Positions 44,749 through 64,000 of a stretch of 64,000 nt of DNA are shown here, in pieces. Position 1 is the first letter of the stretch, and every line of letters starts with the position of its first letter. Location of the stretch: positions 324,824 through 388,823 of the forward strand of contig JBBHKE010001223.1 in NCBI GenBank assembly GCA_037447655.1, read 5' to 3'. The notes under the pieces were generated by a model. The model made no database searches. It worked only from the letters and a program-made list of their open reading frames with translations, and was not told where the DNA came from. This DNA comes from Zygnema cylindricum. Taxonomy: Eukaryota > Streptophyta > Zygnematophyceae > Zygnematales > Zygnemataceae. A program made the position numbers and the translations under genes.

Positions 44749-45208
44749 TAGTGTTGTGTGTTGGTAAGGTTTTGCTGATAATCAATATGTACTTTTTTTT
44801 GGCTTGCCGATAATCGATATATTGGCACGATATATCGATGCAGGTTTTATCGTTGATATTATTGATTTTTTATCGTGATGACATTGGTACCAATAACTAT
44901 TGACGATAATTTTATAGTTCTTACTTTACAGTTGTACAATTTATTCCATCTGAATGAACCACCGTTATTATGTTACACAGATTACGACACAAGTTGTTAC
45001 ACGTGGCATGACACGCTATATACAAATGAATAAATAATATATTATATTATAAAGTACTATTGTACAGTGTACTATATTTTTTCCACTTATCGCCGATAAA
45101 GAATTTGTTGGTCTTGGCGCGATATATCGAGACCTCTTACTGTTCGATAACTGATAACTAGCGGTATCGTTGTTATCGCGATAAATTTCTTGCCGATACA
45201 CAACACTA
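44749..45208. mobile_element. hAT-like MITE (460 bp)
   Basis: Ends TAGTGTTGTG and CACAACACTA in inverted orientation, extended imperfectly, with inner pairs around CGATATATCG. Flanks CTTAAGAC (44741-44748) and CTTAATGC (45209-45216) fit an 8-bp target duplication with two mismatches. No coding capacity. Confidence 0.65.
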
Positions 45209-45216
45209 CTTAATGC

Positions 45217-45845
45217 GCACTCTTTGGCAAAGGTCGCAAACGGTTAACCAAAACCGTAACGAACCGTTAACCGACCGCCCGCGTCGGATCCACAACAGAT
45301 TTGGGTGCCAAATTTGGGGGGCCAGGCGGATTCATGCGGTTGTAAAAAAAAATCGATTATGGTCGGGTAAGCAAAAAACGAAAAAAAATGAAAGTTTTGT
45401 GCTGTCCATACTATCGAGTTTCGGTTAACTTTTGTTTTCGTAAACGCGTTTCGGGTAACGGTTAACAATTTTGGAGCGCGACATATTTCGGTCGGGCGTC
45501 GGGTACTCAGATTTTGAAAAAAAAAACGGTCGGTTTCAGTTATCTAAACTTTTGACTTTTGCGACCTCTGCTCTTTGGTTTTATTTTGTGCGCAAGCTGT
45601 CGGAATGTGTGAATTGTACGAAATTCAAAGTGGCTTTATATTAAATATATTATAGAGTAATAGACCGACGTGCGCACGCCAGCGGTAAATGCGGAACTCT
45701 TTGTGGGTATTGTGCTGAACCGTGCATTTTTCGCACTACGGACAACTTGTGGGGTATGGGGGGCAAGGAACCGGACGCGTCCACGTCGCCCCACTTTCAT
45801 TTCGTTTTAAGACGCGCCGCGCCGCGCGGACGCTGTGTGCAAAAA
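45217..45845. other. Intergenic DNA, no gene seen
   Basis: Contains GTTAACCG/CGGTTAAC motifs and CpG-rich stretches. No ORF with recognisable features. Confidence 0.5.
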
Positions 45846-48243
45846 CATGTTTAGGGTTTTTTTTCTCATTAGTGTTTTATTTAGGGAATTGATCATGACA
45901 GTGACTGTTTTGGTTGCGGACAGTCACTTACGTCATTTTGTCAAAAAACGTACGTTTGAAGTACATATTGGTACAAATAAAGTACCGTTGAGTATAAATT
46001 TGACGGTCAATCGGTTGGACATCTTTGACTTTCATAATATTGTTTCAACCGCTTAAAATTTTGCCGCGCTTGCGAACGTCGACCGTCATAATAAAATTAG
46101 CAATTCACACGGCCGGGCGAGCGTTTACGGTAACAAAACTGCGGCGACCACATGTAAATAAAATGGTTGCACAGTAACTTTTTGTCGTTATGTGAGCTCC
46201 ACGGTAAGAGCACTTAGCCGCAAAATTGAAATTGAATCGTCTATGTGTTACATTGAACTTAGACGCAAAGTGAAACGAACCTATTGAAACTGAAAGTACT
46301 ATAGGTCTCGTACGGAAATATTCTTACGCACGAAACGAAATAAAATTTTATAATAAAACGAACCGGCGTAAAAATATCATTTGAAATTAAATGAAAAAAA
46401 TGAGCGTCGTCACGCGCGACGAAATCGAGCCACGCTATTTACGAATCAACATACTTACATTGACAGCGAAATGCTAAGATATTGGGCGAATCGGCGTCGG
46501 CCGAAATCGTGCAGTCAAATTTTTGCTCGGATCGCGTTAATTATGTTTTGTTTCGTTCGGTACTGTACTTTTGTGTCGGTTTGGTTTGGTGCGAGCGCCG
46601 ACCGGTATTCATTTGTTCGAGTCGCACGCCAGTCGATTGCGAGGAAATGTTGGTTCGCGAAGCGTTACGCGATTTTTTCGTCCGCGGAAGTAATTTATGT
46701 GTACGACAAAGCGGCAATACCTTTGTACAGCCGATCTTGCTACGATCTTGTCAATGTATTATGTTGATTCGTAAATAGCGTGGCTCGATTTCGTCGCGCG
46801 TGACGACGCTCATTTTTTTCATTTAATTTCAAATGATATTATTACGCCGGTTCGTTTTATTATAAAAGTTTATTTCGTTTCGTGCGTTAGGGTACGTCCC
46901 CATGTAATCGGTACTTTGATAAAGTATTTCGGACTGTAGTGAAGATTCTCCGTACTACTTTGAAGAGCGTCCCAATGTGCGAAAATGAAATCGGAACTTT
47001 GACATGTGACGGTTGTAGACGTAGGTAGAACTTGTGACGATTGAAGACGACTACGAAACTTCCGACGATTGGTGACGTCAACAAAACAGCGACAGTGGTA
47101 GACGCCTAGATTTTGTGAAATTGTACATGTTTAGGGTTTGGTGATATTATGACGTCACGCTCACTTGTGAGAACGTCGACGTCACGGATTCAAGAACTTT
47201 CCGCCATGGTTTCCCGATTTCGTTTTTTCGACTTTTTTCACTCGATTTGCCATAAAAAAAAAACCTAAAAATTGTTAAAGAAAAAAAAAAACAAAGATCT
47301 TTCATTTCATATCAATACTGTCGTGTCTCGTTCTAAAGAGTGTGAGATGACAGCGATAGTGTGAGAAGAAGAGGGGAGAGGCGACGACGGCGCAAAATTT
47401 TGAAAAGGACCCATGAATGAAAGTGGAGGTCCGAGACCCCTGCAATTTTTTTTCGGTACATGCGCGTGACGGGCACGTAGAAAAATAGCGACGACTCTCC
47501 TTCGCCCTAAAATTTTCCCGCTCGCGTGACGCGTGTGTTGTTCGTTTTTTATTCGCTGTTTGGGCAGTACTTTAACTAAAATCACCCCCTCAAGGTGATT
47601 TTAGATGAAGTTTTTTTTTGGGCTGGATTCTCTTTGCCGGGGGTCGAAAAGGGGAAAACGCCAAAATGCGTTCATATGACGACAAACACGTCGTACATCT
47701 AAAGTATGAATTGACGTTCACTGTACTTTGGTAAAAACGATTTTCTCGTACGGCTAAAGTTTTTGTCAAAGTTCCCTGAATTTTAGGGCAAAAAGACAAA
47801 GAAAAGTAGTTACTTTAAAACATGGGGACACCCCCTTAGACAATTAAATTTCAATTTTGCAGCTAAGTGCTCTCACCGTGGAGCTCACATAACGACAAAA
47901 AGTTACTGTCTGCAACCATTTTATTTACATGTGGTCGTCGCAGTTTTGTTACCGTAAACGCTCGCCGACCGTGTGAAAAGCTAATTTTATTATGACGGTC
48001 GACGTTCGCAAGCGCGGCAAAATTTTAAGCGGTTCAAACAATATCATGAAAGTCAAAAATGTCAAACCGATTGACCGTCAAATTTATACTCAACGGTACT
48101 TTATTTGGCCAATGTACTTCAAACATACGTTTTTGAAAAAATGACGTAAGTGCCTGTGCGCAACCAAAACAGTCACTGTCATGATCAATTCCCTTTATTT
48201 AAATTAAAAAAAACACAACCAATAAAAAGCCCTAAACATATAA
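45846..48243. mobile_element. Large foldback (inverted-repeat) element, about 2.4 kb
   Basis: Outer arms 45846-46232 and 47850-48243 are inverted copies (for example GGGAATTGATCATGACAG at 45884 against CTGTCATGATCAATTCCC at 48177). Inner arms 46323-46460 and 46750-46888 are also inverted (AAAATGAGCGTCGTCACGCG against CGCGTGACGACGCTCATTTT). The loop is about 280 bp. Right-arm continuity is interrupted by an inserted 946-bp element. A 128-codon plus-strand ORF (46381-46767) spans inner arm and loop but has no recognisable feature. Confidence 0.8.
46890..47835. mobile_element. Harbinger/Tourist-like MITE nested in the foldback arm (946 bp)
   Basis: Starts GGGTACGTCCCCATGT and ends ACATGGGGACACCCCC, imperfect inverted repeats (13 of 16), flanked by TTA at 46887-46889 and 47836-47838. 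A TTA duplication fits PIF/Harbinger. It contains an 11-bp perfect hairpin, CTAAAATCACC / GGTGATTTTAG, at 47577-47605. Confidence 0.65.
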
Positions 48244-48320
48244 CCCTAAAAATCCGAGGTGCCCCGGGCGGTACTGTAATTCTATGTATCTGATGATTCT
48301 GTTCGGGTACATAACGTGTA

Positions 48321-48807
48321 CACCGTGAATCGCTATTAGCGTATAAAAAATATAGCGTAATGAAACAATTAGCGTACTTTACGGTAAATTGTGTTTTTTC
48401 GGGTACACCATGATACTAATTTATCATGTACTCTAATTTGTAAACTGCTTCGTAAAAAATTTCGGCACATAATATGTCCACGCTAAAACATGTAGATGTA
48501 CGACATTGTTCAAATCGTGCGCCGTCGCGTTTTTTTGACATCTGCGTATGCCGGAAAATATTTACGCAATTATATATTATTGTATTTTCTGTACTTTCAA
48601 ATTTAAAAGGTACGGAATAGTACAGATCTGGCAGTCCGTACACAATACTATTTAAAAGTACACTAAATTACAGTTATGAACCGCATTGAGCGGGGTACCT
48701 CAAATAACGAGCAAAAACATTTAGCGTACTTTATTCTATTTGAGAATTTGCCCCAAAAAAAGGGGTACCCCAATTAGCGTCATGTACGCTAATAGCGATT
48801 CGCGGTG
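48321..48807. mobile_element. Stowaway-like MITE, copy b (487 bp)
   Basis: TIR CACCGTGAATCGCTATTAG and its inverse, flanked by TA at 48319-48320 and 48808-48809. The TIR matches copy a (11893), but the internal sequence differs and repeats TTAGCGTACTTTA. Confidence 0.75.
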
Positions 48808-48812
48808 TACTG

Positions 48813-49085
48813 TTATGCCGTACACAATGTGAACGGCAGATTTGATGTACTTTTCCTTACCGCGGAATACGGTTCGAAATGTTACTTTTTTGAGTTTTTC
48901 GGATCGATATATTACAAAATATAGTGCGGTATTGCCGTACAGAATTCTAACGGCAGATTTGATGTACTTTTCCTCAATGCTCAAGCCAAAACGTATTACG
49001 GTAATTTTCCGTTTTTAGTACGGTACAGTACAAAAAAGTACTCTTTCGTACAGTGTTCTGACGGCAGATTTGATGTACTTTTTTC
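48813..49085. repeat. Three direct repeats around ACGGCAGATTTGATGTACTT
   Basis: Units begin at about 48813, 48941 and 49050, each with CCGTACA...T(G/C)TAACGGCAGATTTGATGTACTTTT, spaced about 110-130 bp. Confidence 0.7.
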
Positions 49086-49244
49086 TTTTTTCCTTTTCGC
49101 GCACGTCAGCGGAGATTGCGGAGAAAAAATTAGGGTTTGTAGGCAAACCCTAATTTTTTTTTTGGTTTTTTTTTTTTTTTTTTTGATTTCTGTTAAGGAG
49201 CGGAGTCTGTACTTGTTTCCGTACACATTTCTCTCTGAATCTGT

Positions 49245-49245
49245 G

Positions 49246-49302
<57 letters not shown>
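49245..49302. repeat. (CT)n microsatellite
   Basis: Pure CT dinucleotide run upstream of GOT1, with a shorter tract at 49418-49440. Confidence 0.95.
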
Positions 49303-49307
<5 letters not shown>

Positions 49308-49648
49308 TTTTTTTTTACGAAACGATACGATTCAATACGTTTTTACGATACTGTACATGTATGCATATTTTTTGTTTTTAAAAATTCGTTTCAGACGTTT
49401 TTAGGGCGAGAGTGCTCTCTCTCCTCTCTCTCTCTCTCTCAGTGTTATTTTCATTTTTTACGGGATCCATTTTTTTTCGTGTTCCACTTTCAAGTGACTT
49501 CCGGAAATAGTTAAAAAAAAAAATTCGAAAATTCGATACAGAATTAAGAATACGGAAGGAAAAAGATACAAAGTTTTAAATCGGCGAATTAGAGAAAAGA
49601 GCAAAAATAAAAACAACTCAAACAGTTTTTTTTTTTTTTTTTCCGGCG

Positions 49649-59194
<9,546 letters not shown>

Positions 59195-59196
59195 GT

Positions 59197-59252
<56 letters not shown>
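59195..59252. repeat. Poly-G run directly after GOT1 exon 3
   Basis: GT followed by about 56 G; the GTGGGG donor of exon 3 is the start of this run. Confidence 0.95.
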
Positions 59253-59253
<1 letters not shown>

Positions 59254-59255
<2 letters not shown>

Positions 59256-59722
59256 AGGGAAAGGAAGTGGGAAAGGAAGAGGGAAAGAGAGAGGGAGACG
59301 GAAAGTGAGAGGGAGAGGGAAACGGAAGGGGAGAGTGAGGGAGAAGGCGAGGTAGAGGGGGACGGAGAAGGAGAGGGCGAAGGTGGGGGAAGAGGGGAAG
59401 TAGTGAGGGGGAGGGTGAAGGAGAGAGGGGTGGAGCTGAGGTAAAGTGGGAGATTAGAGGGAGAGAGGGGCGGGGGTGAGGGAAAGTGAGAGGGAGAGGG
59501 AAGGGGAGAGGGAGAGGGCCAGGGAGAGGGAGAGGGCCAGGGAGAGGAGAGCGAGAGCAAGTGAGGGGGTAAGGGAGAGGTGAAAGGATAGGGAGAGGGA
59601 GAAGGAGAGGGAGAGACAGGTGGAGGAGAGGGAAAAAGAGAGAGAGAGGGATAAGGAGAGGGAGCGAAAGAGGGAAAAGGAGAGGAAGAGGGAGAGAAAG
59701 AGAGAAAGGAGAGGGAGAGGGA
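59254..59722. repeat. GA-rich low-complexity tract
   Basis: Purine-rich on plus, the opposite polarity to the CT tracts upstream in the GOT1/BIG5 introns. Confidence 0.9.
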
Positions 59723-60181
59723 GGTGCATGTGAACTGGTATTATCGAGCCTAATGTCGCCTCTTTCCACTTTTTTTTTTTTTGACGTTATCTAAAAGAAA
59801 AGTGTACAAAAACTTCACTTGAAATCGTACTTTTAGTTGAATATAACAAAATTGTGTTTAAAATTTTGTACTTTTATTCAATATTTTATTTGAGTCTAAA
59901 ACCTCAATCGAATTTAAAAAAAACTTCAATCAAATTGAAAACGCAAGTTTTGAATTTTAAACTTCAATCGAATTTATAACTTAAATGTCAAATTCAAATA
60001 ATGTAAAATTCAAACATAAAACTTAAATCGAATTTAACTCTAATTAAACTTTAGTTTATTTAAACCTTAAAGATCAAAGTTAACGAGTTTATTTTTTCCT
60101 TTTTTTTTTGTTATACAGATGGAAATTCGAAAAGCGTTGGGGGAACTTTTTAAGTCCCAATTATCCACTTTGATTCCCTAG

Positions 60182-60930
60182 TTTTTTTCCTTTTTTTTTC
60201 ATTTTCTCTTTTTTTTTTTTATTTTTTTTTTTTTTCTATTTTTTTGTTTTCTTTTCCAGGCCATATCAATTTGAGTCGTTTTTTTTTTCTTGCCCTTTTT
60301 TTTGTTTAATGCGTATCATATCGTTTTCAAAAAAGAACTTCACAAAAAAAAAATAGTAATTTTTGCAAACAAGTTTCTCTTTATAAATGACACAATTATA
60401 GAAATTAGAGGTGTAAAGTTTTTGTGTCTGAAGTGTTTTTCATTTTTTTGTTTTTTATTTCTTGATTCTATGAAGAGGGAGAGAGAGAGAGGAAGAAACT
60501 CAATGAGAGAAGGGGGAGAAGAGACGGAGAGGGAGAAAGATAAAGATATAAAGAGAGGAAAAGAGAGGGAGAGAGAGAAGCGGGGGAGGGGGGAAGAGAT
60601 AGAGAAAGAGGGATTACAAAAACAAATTTAGTAGGTGGAGTGGGAGAGAGAGGGAGAAATTCAATGAAAGGGGGGATAAGAGACGGAGAGGCAGAGAGAT
60701 AAATATATAAAGAGAAGAGAAGAGAGAAAGAGAGAGAGAGAGGGGGGGGAAGGGGAAGTGAGACAGAGAACGATTGATAGAGAGAGATATAAAAACAAAG
60801 GAAGAAAAAATAATAGGGAGAGACAAAAAGATTGGAGGAAAAAGACAAAGAGAGAAAATGAGAGGGAGAGAGAGCGAAAAAAAAAACGGAAGTAAGAGAA
60901 TTCGTCCCGTTAAGAAACTTCAGCTTACAA
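60182..60930. other. T-rich stretch then GA-rich tract downstream of BIG5 stop
   Basis: Poly-T-rich DNA (60182-60310) is followed by a GA tract (60474-60890). No gene. The remaining GOT1 exons were not found here. Confidence 0.6.
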
Positions 60931-60934
60931 ACTA

Positions 60935-61235
60935 CACCGCTCATCATTATTAGTGTTACATTTTTTTTTCGCCAATTAAAACATCTTGCACACTTGTCGG
61001 ATTGCCAATCAAATGGTTGCTATTGGAAAGCAAGATTTTCACCTTCCTATTGGCGGTCTCCGATTGGCAACTTGGCAAGTGTGCATTAAGAAAACATGTT
61101 TTAACTGGAAGGAGAGAGGAAGGTAGGTAGGGAGGGAGGGACACTCTTTCCGATAGTTGCTATTCGAAGGCAAGATGCTCACTTTTTCATTGGCGGTCTC
61201 CGATTGACAATGGGACAAGTGTGTATGTATTGAAG
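60935..61235. mobile_element. Stowaway-like MITE, copy c (incomplete)
   Basis: Left end CACCGCTCATCATTATTAGTGTTACA resembles the family TIR, and two internal repeats of ATTGGCGGTCTCCGATTGRCAA...CAAGTGTG follow. The right TIR is missing. Confidence 0.65.
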
Positions 61236-61567
61236 CCTTAGGAAGCTTCAGAAAGGAAGCGAAGCTTGCGGAGGAGAAAAAATGTAAAAAAGGATGAGGA
61301 GAAAAATAGGAAAAAAGAATGAAGAGAAAAATAGTAAAAAAAAACGAGAGAAATAATAAAAAAGAATTAGGAGAAAAATTGAAATAATAATGAGGAGAGA
61401 AATGGTAACAATGAATGAGGAGAAAAATAGTAAAAAATAATGGTTAGGGTTAGATACAAATAGCTCAAACCACAAATTGCAAATCAAATAATTTTTCTGC
61501 TATGCTGACAGGCTGAATGCACCATTGAGCTTGGTGACTCGACGAAGAATCCAATGAGTGTGAATTA

Positions 61568-61915
61568 CACTGTATCGCTAATAGTGTCAAACTCTTTTAC
61601 GCCCTTTAAAACATCTTTTCTTCGTGCACACTTGGCGGATTGTCAATTGGATGGTTGCTATGGAAGGCAAGATTCTCACCTTACTATTGGCGATCTCCGA
61701 TTGATAATCTAACAAGTGTGCACACAAAAAAATATGTTTTAAGTGGAGGGAGAGAGGGAGCGGGGGAGGGACAATCTTTCCGATGGTTGCTATTGGATGG
61801 CAAGATTCTTACTATGATATTGGAGGTCTCCGATAGACAATCCGACAAGTGTGCACGGAGAAAAGATGTTTTAAGTGGTGAAAAAAAAGTTTAATACTAA
61901 TAACGATTAACAGTG
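61568..61915. mobile_element. Stowaway-like MITE, copy d (348 bp)
   Basis: Left CACTGTATCGCTAATAGTGT, right ACTAATAACGATTAACAGTG, flanked by TA at 61566-61567 and 61916-61917. The inside has two tandem ~120-bp units with GGTTGCTATTGGATGGCAAG-like starts. Shares ACACTTGTCGGATTG and GTTTTAAGTGG motifs with copies a and c. Confidence 0.75.
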
Positions 61916-61917
61916 TA

Positions 61918-63170
61918 ATTTAGGAGGTGTTTAAATAGTTTATAGATTATCTTCTACTTTAACTACTCAATATATTGTACAAAAGTACGTAGTGAGTGTC
62001 AGAAAACACTTTCAAGAAGAGGAAAAACACTATGATTTGATTCATCTTAATAAAAACTAGGGGAAATTGTGCGAACCTTTTCTTACACGTATAAAAGTTG
62101 AGTAGTTAACATAGAATAAAGCAGCTGAGTAGGTAATGTGCATCCAAATAAAAAAAAAAAAAAGGTAATGTATAATAATTGAGATTTATGTTTAGTTTGT
62201 TTTAGGTTAGTGAATTGAACATAACGTTAACAAACAAAAAAAAATCCCTTACACAGTTTTTTGTTTAGATTAATAGTAATTCACGGTGGACTCGACCCCT
62301 TTTCTATGGGAGAGATAGAAGGAGAGGAGGGGCAGGGAAGGAGAGGGAGGGAGAGAGAAGTTGGCGGTGCAGTGAAGTTGGTGGTTGCTTCTATGTGTTA
62401 TTTAGAGTGTATTCAATGTCTACATTCTAACAAAAACAACTTCAATTTAAAATATGTATATCCAAATGTAACACGTATTATGATTCAATATTTTTGAGGA
62501 GTTTTTAACAAAATAACAAATATTTCTCTTTTTTTCTTGTTCAGAAAAAAATGACAAAGAAATTTGTCGTCAAGTGTTAATAAAGTCCACACTATATTTT
62601 AACCAAGAAAGAAAAGAATTTGACTAATATGTCCTCGAACTAATTTTGTAAAACTTTGTATCTAGAGTTCAAATTTTGAATAAAATGTTGTCAAAATACA
62701 AAAAAAAAAATGTACCATTTGCCGAGAAAATTTCTAAAAGGGCGAAAATAATGTTAATCCTTATGTCTCAATATTGATTTTCTCCGATAGACAAATATTT
62801 TTTTTTAACCTTCCTTGAGGTTGATAATTTAAAAACCCTAAAAAATAAAATAGCCTTATACCCACGCTAATTAGAGTATATTGATTAAAAATTGACAACT
62901 ACAATATTATATCGATCCTAACCGCATTTTTCAAACCACAATTTAACCGCTAATTAACCAACATTTTTAAGTGTACGTCATTTTTTTTCTTTTTTTTTAA
63001 CTAATCTAAGTTGAAATAAAATATCCTAAAACAAATAATGACCTAGACTAACCCTAAAGATAAGTACTTGAAATTTATATAATTTGACTAAATTAAGAAA
63101 TAATTTTTTGGATAAACATAATGATTTTTCTTATTTCGATAATCTCGAGAGTCTTACCTCTCGACTTTCA
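61918..63170. other. AT-rich DNA, no gene seen
   Basis: Contains short poly-A/T runs and a GA patch at 62309-62360. No exon of GOT1 or another recognised gene. Confidence 0.55.
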
Positions 63171-63174
63171 TAAA

Positions 63175-63890
63175 TGTATATGACTCCTATCATTCTCAAC
63201 GGAGGACCGAAAACTCAAAAAAAAACTTCAGTAACTTTCTCTCTCTCTCCCTCTTCTTCTCCTCTCCTTCTTCTTTCTATAAAAATCACTCCACTCCACT
63301 CATTCTTAATGGAGGATCGATGAATCAAACAAAATATTTTACGTACCTCATATGTTATCTCTTCTTTCTCTTCTCTCTCCCTCTCCACCTCTCGATCTCC
63401 CTTCTCTCTCTCTCTCCCTCTCCTCTCCTCTCACTCCACGTGTATGACTCTCATCATCTTTAGTCGAGGAGTGTTAACTCGAACAGACACCTTCATATCG
63501 AATGAGAAAGCGAATGTGTCGAGGTTTCTCTCCCTCTCCCTTTCCCACTCCCTCTCCCTCCCACTCTCCCTCTCCCTCTCTCCATCCTCTCTCCTCTCAC
63601 TCCTCTTTCCTCTCACTCCATATATATATATATCTCCCATCATTCTTAGTCGAAGATCGATAACTCGAACAAAAACCTTCATATCGAGTGAGAATCTGAA
63701 TGTGTCGATGTTCCTCTTCCTCGCCCTCTCCCACTCCCTCTCCTCTCTCCTCTCACTCCATATATATGACTCCCATCATCCTTAGACGAGGATCGATAAC
63801 TCGAACGAAAACCTTCATATCGATTTCTTTCACGAGAGGAGTGAGAATTCGCACGTGTCGAGGTTCGATCGCACATCTCGCAATTTTTAG
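63175..63890. repeat. Tandem repeat array, unit about 120-170 bp
   Basis: Three good copies (about 63443, 63640, 63768) of TGACTCCCATCATYCTTAG, then GAGGATCGATAACTCGAAC, then ACCTTCATATCGA, separated by CT tracts. Two worn copies lie at about 63180 and 63290. Confidence 0.8.
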
Positions 63891-64000
63891 GGTTTTGAGT
63901 TTTTTTCCTTCGACGCCATTGGTCGGGAGAGAATTTAACAATGCAATGATTTTATCGCCGGATATCTGGAGGGAGGAGGGGAGGGAGGGGAGGAGGGGAG

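Noticed and set aside
46381-46767. 128-codon ORF in the foldback loop and inner arm
   Set aside because: Arg/Phe/Val-rich without any known motif; half lies in the inverted repeat. Kept only as part of the element description.
63753-63941. Minus-strand ORF including ACCTTCATATCGA repeats, and a nearby ATGGCGTCG start
   Set aside because: The ORF is made from the tandem array; the ATG context gives only about ten codons before a stop.

Overview
The window looks like nuclear DNA of a streptophyte (green-lineage) organism, most plausibly a charophyte-grade alga. Two kinds of evidence support this. The host exons match plant-type genes: RST1 on the minus strand at the left, and GOT1 plus the BIG5/BEN1/MIN7 ARF-GEF on the plus strand at the right. 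The centre holds Ty3/Gypsy elements that carry a cytosine-5 DNA methyltransferase, an arrangement reported from charophytes and, independently, dinoflagellates. The species cannot be named from the sequence. The DNA is AT-rich, intron-rich and full of (CT)n/(GA)n low-complexity tracts, which produce most of the long but meaningless ORFs.

Left part (1-8.3 kb): eight exons of an RST1-like HEAT-repeat gene on the minus strand, covering an N-terminal to middle part of the protein. The first ~120 codons and everything after exon 8 are not found. From 8.3 to 13.2 kb there is no recognisable gene, only a TE-like region with one short inverted-repeat element.

Centre (13.2-44.7 kb): a retrotransposon nest. 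A Copia element with an intact gag but no pol lies on the minus strand (13.2-16.4 kb). Two DNMT-bearing Gypsy copies follow on the minus strand, joined without an LTR between them (16.4-23.8 and 23.8-41.1 kb). The second has gag with two zinc knuckles, protease, DNMT, RT, RNase H, integrase and a PHD finger. A complete Copia element with two ~1,055-bp LTRs (32.8-39.3 kb, plus strand) is inserted into the Gypsy leader ORF. A 5'-truncated Copia element (41.1-44.7 kb) closes the nest. All coding regions except the gag of Copia 1 and the RT-RNase H of Copia 3 are visibly broken.

Right part (44.7-64 kb): non-autonomous DNA elements come first: a hAT-like MITE, a ~2.4-kb foldback with a Harbinger-like element nested in one arm, and a TA-flanked MITE family also present at 11.9, 60.9 and 61.6 kb. 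Then come GOT1 exons 1-3 (49.65, 51.27, 59.11 kb), interleaved on the same strand with eight exons of the C-terminal half of BIG5 (51.94-60.18 kb). BIG5 lacks the block between its exon at 56.6 kb and its last exon at 60.1 kb. This interleaving is either a real rearrangement or an assembly chimaera.

Main points of interest: the DNMT + PHD Gypsy element; tRNA-like sequences in antisense inside all three Copia LTR types; a Copia gag that starts inside the LTR and reads through a half-tRNAiMet primer site; and BIG5 introns that contain repeated degenerate copies of the preceding exon-intron junction.
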